Below are positions 31,683 to 39,625 of a stretch of 64,000 bases of DNA, piece after piece. The stretch comes from Acidimicrobiaceae bacterium. GTDB lineage: Bacteria; Actinomycetota; Acidimicrobiia; Acidimicrobiales; Ilumatobacteraceae. Where the stretch lies: contig JACJWG010000020.1 in the NCBI GenBank assembly GCA_020637235.1, positions 4,987 to 68,986 on the forward strand. The letters are read 5' to 3'. The notes below the pieces were generated by a model. It saw nothing but the letters and a program-made list of their open reading frames with translations, made no database searches and was not told where the DNA came from. How positions within the stretch are numbered: position 1 is the first letter of the stretch; every line of letters starts with the position of its first letter. A program made the position numbers and the translations under genes.

Positions 31683-32590
31683 CGCAGCGCTCCCGCCTGG
31701 TACTCCTGCACGTTCTCGGTGGCTTTCAAGAAGGCGTCCTCCAGCGAACCGGTCTGGTTCGACAACTCGTGCAGCACCACCTGGTGGCGTGCCGCGAGCT
31801 CGCCCACCTCGGCGGCACTGGGTCCTCGCACCTCGATCGTCGTGTCGTCGACGGCCTGCACCGTCGCACCTCCGGCCTGCAGCATCTCGCCGAGTTGCTG
31901 CGCGCGGGGACTCGTCACCTTCACCCAGCGATCCCCGTAGCGCTGCACGAGCTCGTCGACCGTGCACTGCTCGATGAGCTGCCCTTTGCCGATCACCACC
32001 AGATCGTTGGCCATGAGCGCCATCTCCGACAGTAGGTGGCTGCTCACCAGCACGGTCTTGCCCTGGCCGGCGAGGAAGCGGAGCACGTCGCGGATCCAGC
32101 GGATGCCCTCGGGGTCGAGCCCGTTGGCGGGCTCGTCGAGGATCACGGTACCGGGGTCACCGAGCAGCACCCCGGCGAGGCCGAGCCGTTGCTTCATGCC
32201 GAGCGAGTACGTGCGCACCCGTTTGCCACCCGCGTCGGCGAGCCCGACGGTGGACAGCGCGTCGTCGGCGCGCGACAACGGCAGGCCGTTCGACGCGGCC
32301 AACCACCGCAGGTGGTTGCGTCCGGAACGACCGGGGTGCACGTACCCGGCGTCGAGCAGCGCACCCACCTCGTGCAGCGGATGCTCGAGCTGCTGGTACG
32401 GCCGTCCCCCGAACGTGGCGCCACCGGCATCGGGCAGATCGAGGCCGAGCATGCAGCGCATCGAGGTGCTCTTGCCCGACCCGTTGGGACCGAGGAACCC
32501 GGTCACCCGTCCCGGACGCACGTCGAAGCTGAGGTTGGCGACGGCGAACTTGGAGCCGAAACGCTTGGTCAACCCGTTGACGGAGATCAC
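31679..32590 (-). CDS. ABC exporter ATP-binding protein
   Basis: This 303-residue ATPase of the CcmA/DrrA type starts at GTG 32590. Walker A is GPNGSGKST (about residues 34-42), the Q-loop region is GALLDAGYVHPGRSG, the signature is YSLGMKQRLGLAG and Walker B is VILDEPANGLDPEG, with switch His in VSSHLLSEMAL. The C-terminal 75 residues (RAQQLGEMLQAGGATVQAV and so on) are the regulatory domain of drug-exporter ATPases, ending in GSLEDAFLKATE. It is co-translated with the permease. Confidence 0.9.
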   Translation of the reverse strand: MISVNGLTKRFGSKFAVANLSFDVRPGRVTGFLGPNGSGKSTSMRCMLGLDLPDAGGATFGGRPYQQLEHPLHEVGALLDAGYVHPGRSGRNHLRWLAASNGLPLSRADDALSTVGLADAGGKRVRTYSLGMKQRLGLAGVLLGDPGTVILDEPANGLDPEGIRWIRDVLRFLAGQGKTVLVSSHLLSEMALMANDLVVIGKGQLIEQCTVDELVQRYGDRWVKVTSPRAQQLGEMLQAGGATVQAVDDTTIEVRGPSAAEVGELAARHQVVLHELSNQTGSLEDAFLKATENVQEYQAGALR

Positions 32591-32645
32591 GACGAGCAGT
32601 CTTCCATTCTCACCGCGGGCGCGAGCGCAACCGCCGGCGACCCGC

Positions 32646-33551
32646 TCAGCCGCTCGACGCCTGGCTCGCGATGAACGCCTTGGCGAGCACGTCGGCGGAC
32701 TCGCCGGCCTCGAGCTTCACGAGGAGGGCGCGCAGCGTCTCGGGCGTGAGCAACGAGTCGATCTGCGTGACGACGGCGACGGCCTCCGGTGTCGCCGCCA
32801 CGGCCTGCCACAGCGGCACGACTGCATCGACCGGCGCGGCGCCGAGGTCGTCGGTCAACGGCAACAGTCCGAGCGTGGTGATCGTCGGCTCGAGGCCCGA
32901 CATCACGCCGCAGTCGACGTCGCCCGCGGCGACGGCGGCGGCCACGTCGCCGTCGGTGTCGCCGCTCGCGGTGAACGCGAACGAGGTGTCGTAGCTGGTG
33001 TTCAGCAGCTCGAGGCCGAACGCGGCGGAGGTCTCGAACGCGGCGGTGCCACCGAGGGTGACCTCGTCGGCGACCTCGGCGAGTCCGCTCAGATCGGTGA
33101 GCTCGAACTCGTCGATCGTCGACGTGCTGCAGGCCACCACCTGGGTGACGGTGGCGCTCGACGAGCCACTGACCGACTGCTCGGCCGGCAGCGCCTCGTT
33201 GATCGCTGCGAGCTGATCGGTGGTGGTGGCCGGGATGTCGGTCACGCCGAGCCGCTCGAGCAGGCCCACCGTGGTCTCGGGGAAGAACTGCACCGTGCCG
33301 GCGGCGAGCTGTTGGTGGAGCACGTCGAGCGACTCGACGGGATCCTTGCGACCCACGCGCACACCGGCGTTCTCCATGCCCTGGCCGTAGATCTCGGCCA
33401 GCAGCTGGCTCAGCGGCTCGGTGGTCCGCCCGACGTTGACGGTGGGCGTCACGGGCACCTCGACGGCGTCGGCCTCGTCGTCGCCACCGCACGCGGCGAG
33501 CAACAGGGCACCGACGAGCGACAGACCGAGCGCGATGCGGGTGGATCTCAC
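32646..33551 (-). CDS. Glycine-betaine-type ABC substrate-binding lipoprotein
   Basis: This 301-residue exported lipoprotein starts at GTG 33551, which has a good ribosome site (AGGAGGA, minus strand). The signal ends with lipobox LLLAAC (Cys near residue 19). The mature part is an OpuAC/ProX-type domain, with an early VNVGRTTEPLSQLLAEIYGQ and VESLDVLHQQLAAGTVQFFPE. Classic ProX aromatic cage residues are few, so the ligand may not be betaine. No permease or ATPase of this family is adjacent. Confidence 0.78.
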   Translation of the reverse strand: MRSTRIALGLSLVGALLLAACGGDDEADAVEVPVTPTVNVGRTTEPLSQLLAEIYGQGMENAGVRVGRKDPVESLDVLHQQLAAGTVQFFPETTVGLLERLGVTDIPATTTDQLAAINEALPAEQSVSGSSSATVTQVVACSTSTIDEFELTDLSGLAEVADEVTLGGTAAFETSAAFGLELLNTSYDTSFAFTASGDTDGDVAAAVAAGDVDCGVMSGLEPTITTLGLLPLTDDLGAAPVDAVVPLWQAVAATPEAVAVVTQIDSLLTPETLRALLVKLEAGESADVLAKAFIASQASSG

Positions 33552-33669
33552 CAGTTCCTCCTGGAACGACGAACGAGGTTCGACGGTCGGGGCTCGGCGA
33601 ACCGGATGTCCGCCGACGACGGGGCGCCATCGTAGGTGCCCGTCGTGCAGAACGGACTGCACGCGCCGC

Positions 33670-34671
33670 TCAGATGCCCCCGGCGAAGGTGTCGATCATC
33701 AGGTGCACGTCGTCGCCGAGCGGATACAGGATCGGGCACGTGCAGCCGTTGGCGACGTACTCGCCCACCTTCTCGCGCACCTCGTCGGGCTCGCCGGACG
33801 CCGTGATCATCTGCACGATGTCGTCCGGGACGAGCTTGCTGGCCGCGACGACCTCGTCGTGGGTGGCCGGCCAGGTGAGCACCTCGCCGATCTCGTCGAG
33901 CAGCTCCTGAGGCACGCCGGACGCCTTCATGATGTGCGGCTGCTGACCGAGGTACTGGGTGACGAGCAGACGCGCCCCGTCGAGTGCCGCCGCCCGGTCG
34001 GTGTCGACGCTGCACACCACCAGCTGCGGCCGGTCGATCTGGTCGATCGTGCGGCCGGCCTTGGCCGCGCCCCGCTCGAGCGCGGCGATCGCGTCGCGGT
34101 TGTACGCCGGCGACACCAGGTAGTTGAGCACGGCCCCGTCGGCGATCTCGCCGGTGAGCTCCATCATCTGCATGCCCGTGGCGCCGATGTAGATCGGCAC
34201 GTCCTTCGGCCGGCGCTCCTGGTACACGTAGTCGAGCTCCACGCCGTCGAGGTGGGCGAAGTGTCCGTCGAAGGTGACCGTCTCGTTGGCGAGCAGCGCG
34301 CGCACCACGTGCACCACCTCACGCATCACCGTGAGGGGACGCTCGCGGTGGATGCCCACCTTCGACGCGAGCGGGTCCCACCAGGCCCCGAGCCCGCAGA
34401 TGATGCGCCCGGGGGCGAGGTCGTCGAGCGTGGAGAACGTGCTCGCCAGACGGGCCGGGTTGCGCGTCCAGATGTCGATCACCCCGCTGCCCACCTTGAT
34501 CCGGTCGGTACTCGCTGCGAACGCCGCCATCGGCACGACCGCATCGCGCACGAGGCGGCTGTCGGCCTGCCACACGGCGTCGAACCCCTGCGCCTCGGCG
34601 TGGCGGACGAGCTCGATGCCCTCGCGGATGGCGTGTGCGTCCTGCAGGTACAGCGCGACCGGAGTGCTCAT
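33670..34671 (-). CDS. LLM-class F420-dependent oxidoreductase
   Basis: This 333-residue TIM-barrel protein of the luciferase-like family starts at ATG 34671 (MSTPVALYLQDAHAI). Segments typical of F420-dependent members are LVRHAEAQGFDAVWQADS, FAASTDRIKVGSGVIDIWTRNPARLASTFSTLDDLAPGR pattern, GLGAWWDPLA, then RPKDVPIYIGATGMQMMELTGEIADGAVLNY. The enzyme would use reduced or oxidised F420 on an unknown substrate. A 15-bp palindrome lies 19-33 bp upstream of the start, identical but for one base to that at the hydroxylase start (39525). Confidence 0.86.
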   Translation of the reverse strand: MSTPVALYLQDAHAIREGIELVRHAEAQGFDAVWQADSRLVRDAVVPMAAFAASTDRIKVGSGVIDIWTRNPARLASTFSTLDDLAPGRIICGLGAWWDPLASKVGIHRERPLTVMREVVHVVRALLANETVTFDGHFAHLDGVELDYVYQERRPKDVPIYIGATGMQMMELTGEIADGAVLNYLVSPAYNRDAIAALERGAAKAGRTIDQIDRPQLVVCSVDTDRAAALDGARLLVTQYLGQQPHIMKASGVPQELLDEIGEVLTWPATHDEVVAASKLVPDDIVQMITASGEPDEVREKVGEYVANGCTCPILYPLGDDVHLMIDTFAGGI

Positions 34672-34689
34672 GCGCCGGAGCGTACTCGC

Positions 34690-34704
34690 TTGACGTTTTG
34701 TCAA
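34690..34704. promoter_or_regulatory. Palindromic operator TTGACGTTTTGTCAA
   Basis: A near-perfect palindrome with arms TTGAC and GTCAA around GTTTT sits just upstream of the LLM-oxidoreductase start. The site at 39525-39539 differs only at the sixth base (A in place of G). The surrounding sequence is GC-rich, which makes this AT-containing site stand out. It is probably the operator of a shared dimeric repressor. Confidence 0.7.
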
Positions 34705-34717
34705 GGCCGTGGCCCCG

Positions 34718-35740
34718 TCACAGCTGTGTGAACAGCCGCCGTGCCTGCTCGGTCGCCTTGGCGCGCACCTCGTCGAGATCGACCCGGGTCGGTCGTCCGT
34801 CGCGGAGCAGCACCTCGCCGTCGCCGGAGACGACGTCGATCGCGCGGATGCCGGGGGTGAACGCGACGTGCCATGCCGAGTCGGCGTGGTCGTAGCTCCA
34901 GCGCACGCGATCGGTGCGCGCCTCGGGGAAGAACCGGTACCCCTCTTCGAGCCACGTCCACACCGTGTCGGGTGTGGCCGTGACGTCGTGGGCGCGCAGC
35001 GCGACGTAGGCGAGGCGCAACTCCTCGAGCATGTCGGCGCCGATGCCGTCGGTGCCGAGCACCACGGGGTTGGCCCACGCAGTCGGGCGGGCGTACCCGA
35101 CGGCGTTGTTCATGTTGCTGCGCGGGTTGTGCGCGATCGTGCCGGCGAGCGGTCGGTCGAGGTGCACGCAGTGCACGATCAGCCAGTCGTCGGCGGCGAG
35201 TGCGGCGAGGCGCTCGCCCGCCGCCACGTCGTCGACTCCTTCGGCGACGTGGATGTGCACGCCGACACCCGTCCGGCGGGCCAGATCGGCTGCGGCCTCC
35301 AGCGTGGCGTCGTCGCAGGTGAACGCCGCGTGCACACCCACCATCCCGCGTCCGCCGGCGCGTAGGAAGCGCTCGTTCTCCGCGAGGCCGCGGCGGGCAC
35401 CGTCGGGGCCGTGACGATCGGTGACGCCGTACGCACAGCTGACGCGCACGCCTACCTCGGCGCAGGCCTCGGCGATCACGTCGAGGCTGCCCTCGATCGC
35501 GTTCGGGCTCTCGTGGTGGTCGACGATCGCCGTGGTGCCGCACTGCAGCGCCTCCACCGCGCCGAGCATCGCACTCCACCGCAGCATCTCGAGATCGAGT
35601 GCCGTGTCGAGCCGCCACCAGATCTGCTCGAGGATGCTGCGGAAGTCGGTGGGCTGCACGGGCGGTGCCGGCATGCCGCGTGCCAGTGCGGAGTACAGGT
35701 GGTGGTGCCCACAGACGAGGCCGGGGGTCGTGTCGCTCAT
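34718..35740 (-). CDS. SsnA-like amidohydrolase lacking the N-terminal beta domain
   Basis: This 340-residue metal-dependent hydrolase of the chlorohydrolase/SsnA group starts at ATG 35740 (MSDTTPGLVCGHHHLYS), with a possible ATG at 35749. Metal and catalytic residues are in GHHHLYSALARGMP, DHHESP, VHIHVAEGVDD, IVHCVHLD and VLGTDGIGADM. The first 50-60 residues found in relatives, before the PGL-x-x-x-H-x-H strand, are missing, and upstream sequence is only antisense to the next gene. SsnA relatives accompany selenium-dependent molybdenum hydroxylases, and one lies 1.2 kb away. The substrate may be an aminopurine or ureido compound. Confidence 0.78.
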   Translation of the reverse strand: MSDTTPGLVCGHHHLYSALARGMPAPPVQPTDFRSILEQIWWRLDTALDLEMLRWSAMLGAVEALQCGTTAIVDHHESPNAIEGSLDVIAEACAEVGVRVSCAYGVTDRHGPDGARRGLAENERFLRAGGRGMVGVHAAFTCDDATLEAAADLARRTGVGVHIHVAEGVDDVAAGERLAALAADDWLIVHCVHLDRPLAGTIAHNPRSNMNNAVGYARPTAWANPVVLGTDGIGADMLEELRLAYVALRAHDVTATPDTVWTWLEEGYRFFPEARTDRVRWSYDHADSAWHVAFTPGIRAIDVVSGDGEVLLRDGRPTRVDLDEVRAKATEQARRLFTQL

Positions 35741-35778
35741 CGACCCCATCGTGCCAGCACGCGCGTGGTGAGTGCGGC

Positions 35779-36885
35779 TCAGTCGGTGACGCACACGGCG
35801 GCGAGGCTCGCGATCGCCGTGGTGCGTCGCGGCGTACGTACCTCGTTGCGGTCGAGGCCGTTGGTGCAGTACCCGAGGCTCAGACCCGTGACCGGGTCGC
35901 CCCAGGCGATCTGCCCCTTGGCACCGTTGTGGCCGACGGCTCCCGGCGACACCGTGCGGCCCATGCCGCGGAGGTTGGCCTTGCCGTCGCTGCCCGCCTG
36001 GATCAGGCCGAGCGTCCGATTCGCGGCGAGACCCGTCACGCGCTCCGGGAGTGAGTTGCGCACGTTCGTCGTGGCGTCGAGGTGCACGTCGGGCCGCCAC
36101 ATCTCGCCCGGGTTGTGCAACACCGCTTGGTAGAACAGCGCCAGATCGGCGGCGCGCATCACGCCGCCGGCGCCGGGTACCCCCACCCGCTGCAACGCCG
36201 GTTCGTCGAAGCTGAGCAGCAATTCGTCGGTCACCTCACCCACGTCGAGTTCGGGCACCCCGAACACGGCCATCAGCTCGTCACGGGTGGCCGGCTCGCC
36301 GACGAGCTCGAGCCCGGCGGCGCGGTGCGGGACGTCGCCGAGCACCCGCGGGAGTCCGGCGGGGTCGGTGACACGCTGTTGCACCACGGTGCGGAAATCG
36401 GTGCCGGCCACGCGTTCGATGATCTCGGCCAGCACCCAGTGCGCGCTCGTCGGGTGGTACTCCCAGGTCGAGCCGGGCGCCCAGTTGAGCCGCCAGCGCG
36501 CGAACGCTGCGGTGCGCCCCTCGCTCGTGTCGCCGTCGATCGGCCGCAGCGGTGCAGCGGGGAACCCGCTGGTGTGCAGCATCACCTGCTCGACGGTGAC
36601 GGCGTCCTTGCCGTTCGACGCGAACTCGGGCACGTACGCGGCCACCGGTTCGGCGACGTCGACGAGCCCGTCGCCGATCATCGACCACATCGCCGCAGCG
36701 ACGAACGCCTTGGTGGCCGAGTACACGACGTAGCGCGTGTCGTCGGTGGCGTCGCCGTAGGACTCGAACACGATCAGCTCGCCGTCGCGGGCGAGCGCGA
36801 TCTGCGCCGACGGCAGCAGACCGTCGTCGACCTCGCGGCGCGCACGCTCGAGCAACCGTCGGACGGCGTCGTGGTCGATCCTCAC
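35779..36885 (-). CDS. Beta-lactamase-fold serine hydrolase (EstB-like)
   Basis: This 368-residue serine hydrolase starts at GTG 36885. The nucleophile motif S-x-x-K is YSATKAF (about residue 55), the Y-x-x motif is EYHPTSAHW (about 142), and the third motif is HNGAKGQ (about 330). Length and motifs match class C-like esterases/peptidases rather than resistance beta-lactamases. It has no signal peptide, so it is cytosolic. It lies between the SsnA-like gene and the molybdenum hydroxylase on the same strand with gaps of 38 and 30 bp, so a common transcript is plausible. Confidence 0.84.
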   Translation of the reverse strand: MRIDHDAVRRLLERARREVDDGLLPSAQIALARDGELIVFESYGDATDDTRYVVYSATKAFVAAAMWSMIGDGLVDVAEPVAAYVPEFASNGKDAVTVEQVMLHTSGFPAAPLRPIDGDTSEGRTAAFARWRLNWAPGSTWEYHPTSAHWVLAEIIERVAGTDFRTVVQQRVTDPAGLPRVLGDVPHRAAGLELVGEPATRDELMAVFGVPELDVGEVTDELLLSFDEPALQRVGVPGAGGVMRAADLALFYQAVLHNPGEMWRPDVHLDATTNVRNSLPERVTGLAANRTLGLIQAGSDGKANLRGMGRTVSPGAVGHNGAKGQIAWGDPVTGLSLGYCTNGLDRNEVRTPRRTTAIASLAAVCVTD

Positions 36886-36915
36886 CTGGTACCCCCTGGC
36901 CTCGGGCCGACCGCT

Positions 36916-39531
36916 TCAGTCGACGTCGTCGGCACCTCGGCGCATTGGTAGCACGTTGCGCCACTGTCCATCGAGATCGTGGAGTGCGGCGGCGACCGCC
37001 GGTGCGGTGGGCACGAGGCCGATCTCGCCGACGCCCTTGATGCCGAACGGCGATCGCGGTTGGGGCACCTCGAGCATGCGGACGTCGATGTGCGGCACGT
37101 CCTTCGCTCGCAGGATGCCGAGCGAACGCAGCGTCATGTTCGTGGGGAAACCGGTCTCGGGGTCGGCCGGGAACTCCTCGGTGAGCGCGTAGCCGAGCCC
37201 CATGTGCACCGCGCCCTCGATCTGGCCCTCGCAGAGCACGGGGTTCACCGCCTTGCCGACGTCGTGCACGGCGACCACCCGCTCGATCGTCCCCGTCGAC
37301 CGGTCGATCTCCACCATCTGCGCGGCGTACCCGAACGCCGCGTGGATGGTGGGGTTGGGGTGGTCGGGGTCGCCGAGGTGCTGGGTCCAGTCGACGACGT
37401 GTTCACCGACGTGGTCGACCTCCGGCTCGCAGCCGGCCGCCACCGCGGTTCGGCACGCGTCGAGCACCGACCCGGCCGCCATCAGCGTGCCGCGAGAGCC
37501 CGTCGTCTGCCCGAAGCCGAGCTCGCGGGTGGTGTCGACGAGCACGTCGATGCGGGCCGGGTCGATGCCGAGTTCGGCTGCGGCCACCTGCAACGCCACC
37601 GTGTGCACACCCTGTCCCATCTCGGTCCAGCCGTGGCGCACCTCCACGCGCCCGTCGGCGCGGAAGCGGACGACGGCGCGGCTGACCTCGCGAAAGCCGT
37701 TGCCGAGACCGCTGTTCTTCAACCCGAGGCCGAGACCGACCGCGCGCCCCTGCGCGCGAGCGTCGTCGTAGAGGGGCTTCACCGCGTCGAGGCACGCCTC
37801 GGCGCCGGCACAACCGTCGTCCATCACCTGGCCCGGACCCCACACCTCGCCCGGCCGGATGACGTTGCGCTTGCGGATCTCCCAGCCGTCGATGCCCACC
37901 TGGGCGGCGAGGCGGTCGAGGACCCCTTCCATCCCGAACTGCGCCTGGTTGGCACCGAAACCGCGGAACGCACCGCACACCGGGTTGTTGGTGCGCACCG
38001 CGATCGCCTCGACGTCGATCGCCGGCACACGGTACGGACCGCTCGCGTGGCCAGCGGCCCGCTCGAGCACCTTCATGCCGACACTCGCATACGCGCCGCT
38101 GTCGCCGATCGCGCGCACCTTCACCGCCGTCAGGCGTCCGTCGGCGTCGCAACCCGCCCAGTACTCGAGCTCGATCGGGTGGCGCTTCGCGTGCATGCGC
38201 AGGCTCTCCTCGCGAGACAGCGTGCATTTCACCGGCCGGTCGAGCAGCCATGCGGCGAGCGCCGTGTGCGCCTGGTTGCTCATGTCCTCCTTGCCGCCGA
38301 AGGCACCACCGTTCGACACGAGGGTGACGGTGACGCGGTCGTTGCCGACGCCGAGCACCCGAGCGATGTCGTTGCGGTCGTCCCACACCCCCTGGCCACC
38401 CGAGTAGACCTGCAGGTGCCGCCGATCGCCAGCGCCAGACGGCACGGCGACCGTGCTCTCGGGCTCGAGGAACGCGTGCTCGATGCGCTGGGTGCGGAAC
38501 ACCTCGTGCACCGTGTGCGCCGAGGCCGCGAGTGCGGCGTCGACGTCGCCACGTGCGTAGGTGCTGGTGCTGAGGACGTTGGTGTCGGTCCGCCACACGG
38601 CCACGGGAGCGTCGGCGCGCAGGGCCGCCACCGGATCGGTCACCGGCGGGTGGACGTCGTACGCGACCTCCACCAGCTCGGCCGCGGCACGAGCCTGACG
38701 CCGCGTGTCGGCCACCACGATCGCGAGCACGTCGCCCGCGTACGACGTGCGTCCGCCGACCGGGATCATCACCGGCCAATCCTGGTGGATGATGCCGACC
38801 AGCAGCTCGCCGGGGATGTCGGCAGCGGTGAGCACCGCGTGCACGCCGGGCGCCGCGAGGGCGGCGGTCGTGTCGATCGCCAGCACGTCCGCTCGTGCAT
38901 GATCGGTGAGCCGGAGCGCGGCGTGCACCATGCCCGGCTCACGCATGTCGTCGATGTAGCCACGGTCGCCGAGGGCGAGTTCGCCCGCTTCGTACTTCGC
39001 TCCTGGCTGGCCGACGGCGGCGCCCAGCGCCGGGGTGCACTCCTTGCCCTGCGCGACCGCCTCGATCGCATCGAGCACCTTCACGTAACCGGTGCAGCGA
39101 CACAGGTGAGCGCCGAGGTGCCGGGCCATGTCGTCACGCTGGAGATCGGCACCCTTCTTGTCGATCTGCGCCTTGGCGCGCATCACGATGCCCGGGATGC
39201 AGAACCCGCACTGGAGACCGCCGCATGCCGCGAACGCGTCGGCGAAACGCCGGCGCTCGTCGGCGTCGACGCCTTCGAGGGTGGTCACGTGCTTGCCGGC
39301 CACCTTGGCGAGCGGTTGCTGGCAGCTCACGACGGCCTTGCCGTCGACGTGCACCGTGCAACACCCGCACTGACCGCTCGGCGAGCACCCGTCCTTCGGC
39401 GAGGTGACGTCGAGCTCGTCGCGCAGCGCCGACAGCAGGTGTGGATGGTCGGCGCGGACCGACACGGGCACGCCGTTCACCGTGAACTCGATCGCGGCAG
39501 GAGATGGGGTGGCACTGCTCACGCTTGACAT
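36916..39531 (-). CDS. Fused 2Fe-2S/molybdopterin hydroxylase, selenium-dependent xanthine dehydrogenase-like
   Basis: This 871-residue fusion starts at ATG 39531 (or GTG 39522). Residues about 1-160 are a ferredoxin domain with one cluster in DGCSPSGQCGCCTV and the second in CGGLQCGFCIPG...HLCRCTGY. The remainder is a complete molybdopterin subunit: EHAFLEPEST, SNGGAFGGKEDMSNQAH, the RGFGANQAQF substrate segment, TEMGQGVHTVALQVA and the C-terminal GIKGVGEIGLVPTAPAV with the catalytic Glu. The FAD domain is absent. Fe-S/Mo fusion without FAD is the layout of E. coli XdhD and of the family named selenium-dependent xanthine dehydrogenase. It is expected to hydroxylate a purine or N-heterocycle; electron acceptor and selenium use are inferred. 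Confidence 0.86.
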   Translation of the reverse strand: MSSVSSATPSPAAIEFTVNGVPVSVRADHPHLLSALRDELDVTSPKDGCSPSGQCGCCTVHVDGKAVVSCQQPLAKVAGKHVTTLEGVDADERRRFADAFAACGGLQCGFCIPGIVMRAKAQIDKKGADLQRDDMARHLGAHLCRCTGYVKVLDAIEAVAQGKECTPALGAAVGQPGAKYEAGELALGDRGYIDDMREPGMVHAALRLTDHARADVLAIDTTAALAAPGVHAVLTAADIPGELLVGIIHQDWPVMIPVGGRTSYAGDVLAIVVADTRRQARAAAELVEVAYDVHPPVTDPVAALRADAPVAVWRTDTNVLSTSTYARGDVDAALAASAHTVHEVFRTQRIEHAFLEPESTVAVPSGAGDRRHLQVYSGGQGVWDDRNDIARVLGVGNDRVTVTLVSNGGAFGGKEDMSNQAHTALAAWLLDRPVKCTLSREESLRMHAKRHPIELEYWAGCDADGRLTAVKVRAIGDSGAYASVGMKVLERAAGHASGPYRVPAIDVEAIAVRTNNPVCGAFRGFGANQAQFGMEGVLDRLAAQVGIDGWEIRKRNVIRPGEVWGPGQVMDDGCAGAEACLDAVKPLYDDARAQGRAVGLGLGLKNSGLGNGFREVSRAVVRFRADGRVEVRHGWTEMGQGVHTVALQVAAAELGIDPARIDVLVDTTRELGFGQTTGSRGTLMAAGSVLDACRTAVAAGCEPEVDHVGEHVVDWTQHLGDPDHPNPTIHAAFGYAAQMVEIDRSTGTIERVVAVHDVGKAVNPVLCEGQIEGAVHMGLGYALTEEFPADPETGFPTNMTLRSLGILRAKDVPHIDVRMLEVPQPRSPFGIKGVGEIGLVPTAPAVAAALHDLDGQWRNVLPMRRGADDVD

Positions 39532-39539
39532 TTTGTCAA
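39525..39539. promoter_or_regulatory. Palindromic operator TTGACATTTTGTCAA
   Basis: A perfect palindrome, TTGACA-TTT-TGTCAA, lies across the possible ATG start (39531) of the molybdenum hydroxylase, and 3-17 bp upstream of the alternative GTG start at 39522. A nearly identical site is at 34690-34704. Binding here would block transcription or translation starts directly. The overlap favours GTG 39522 or a leaderless mRNA. Confidence 0.72.
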
Positions 39540-39625
39540 AGCCCGGGCCGCGGGTGTTACCGAACGTTGAACTTCGCGTGCGTCGGCGCGGTCTCACCCA
39601 CTCGCGCGTCGCTACCCTGGCGCCG

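Noticed and set aside
35779..36885. An antibiotic-resistance beta-lactamase
   Set aside because: There is no signal peptide and the motifs (SATK, YHP, HNG) match EstB-like esterases of class C fold rather than resistance enzymes.
39525..39530. TTGACA as a -35 promoter box
   Set aside because: It is one arm of a perfect palindrome with a second copy at another gene start, and no suitable -10 follows at 17 bp, so an operator fits better.
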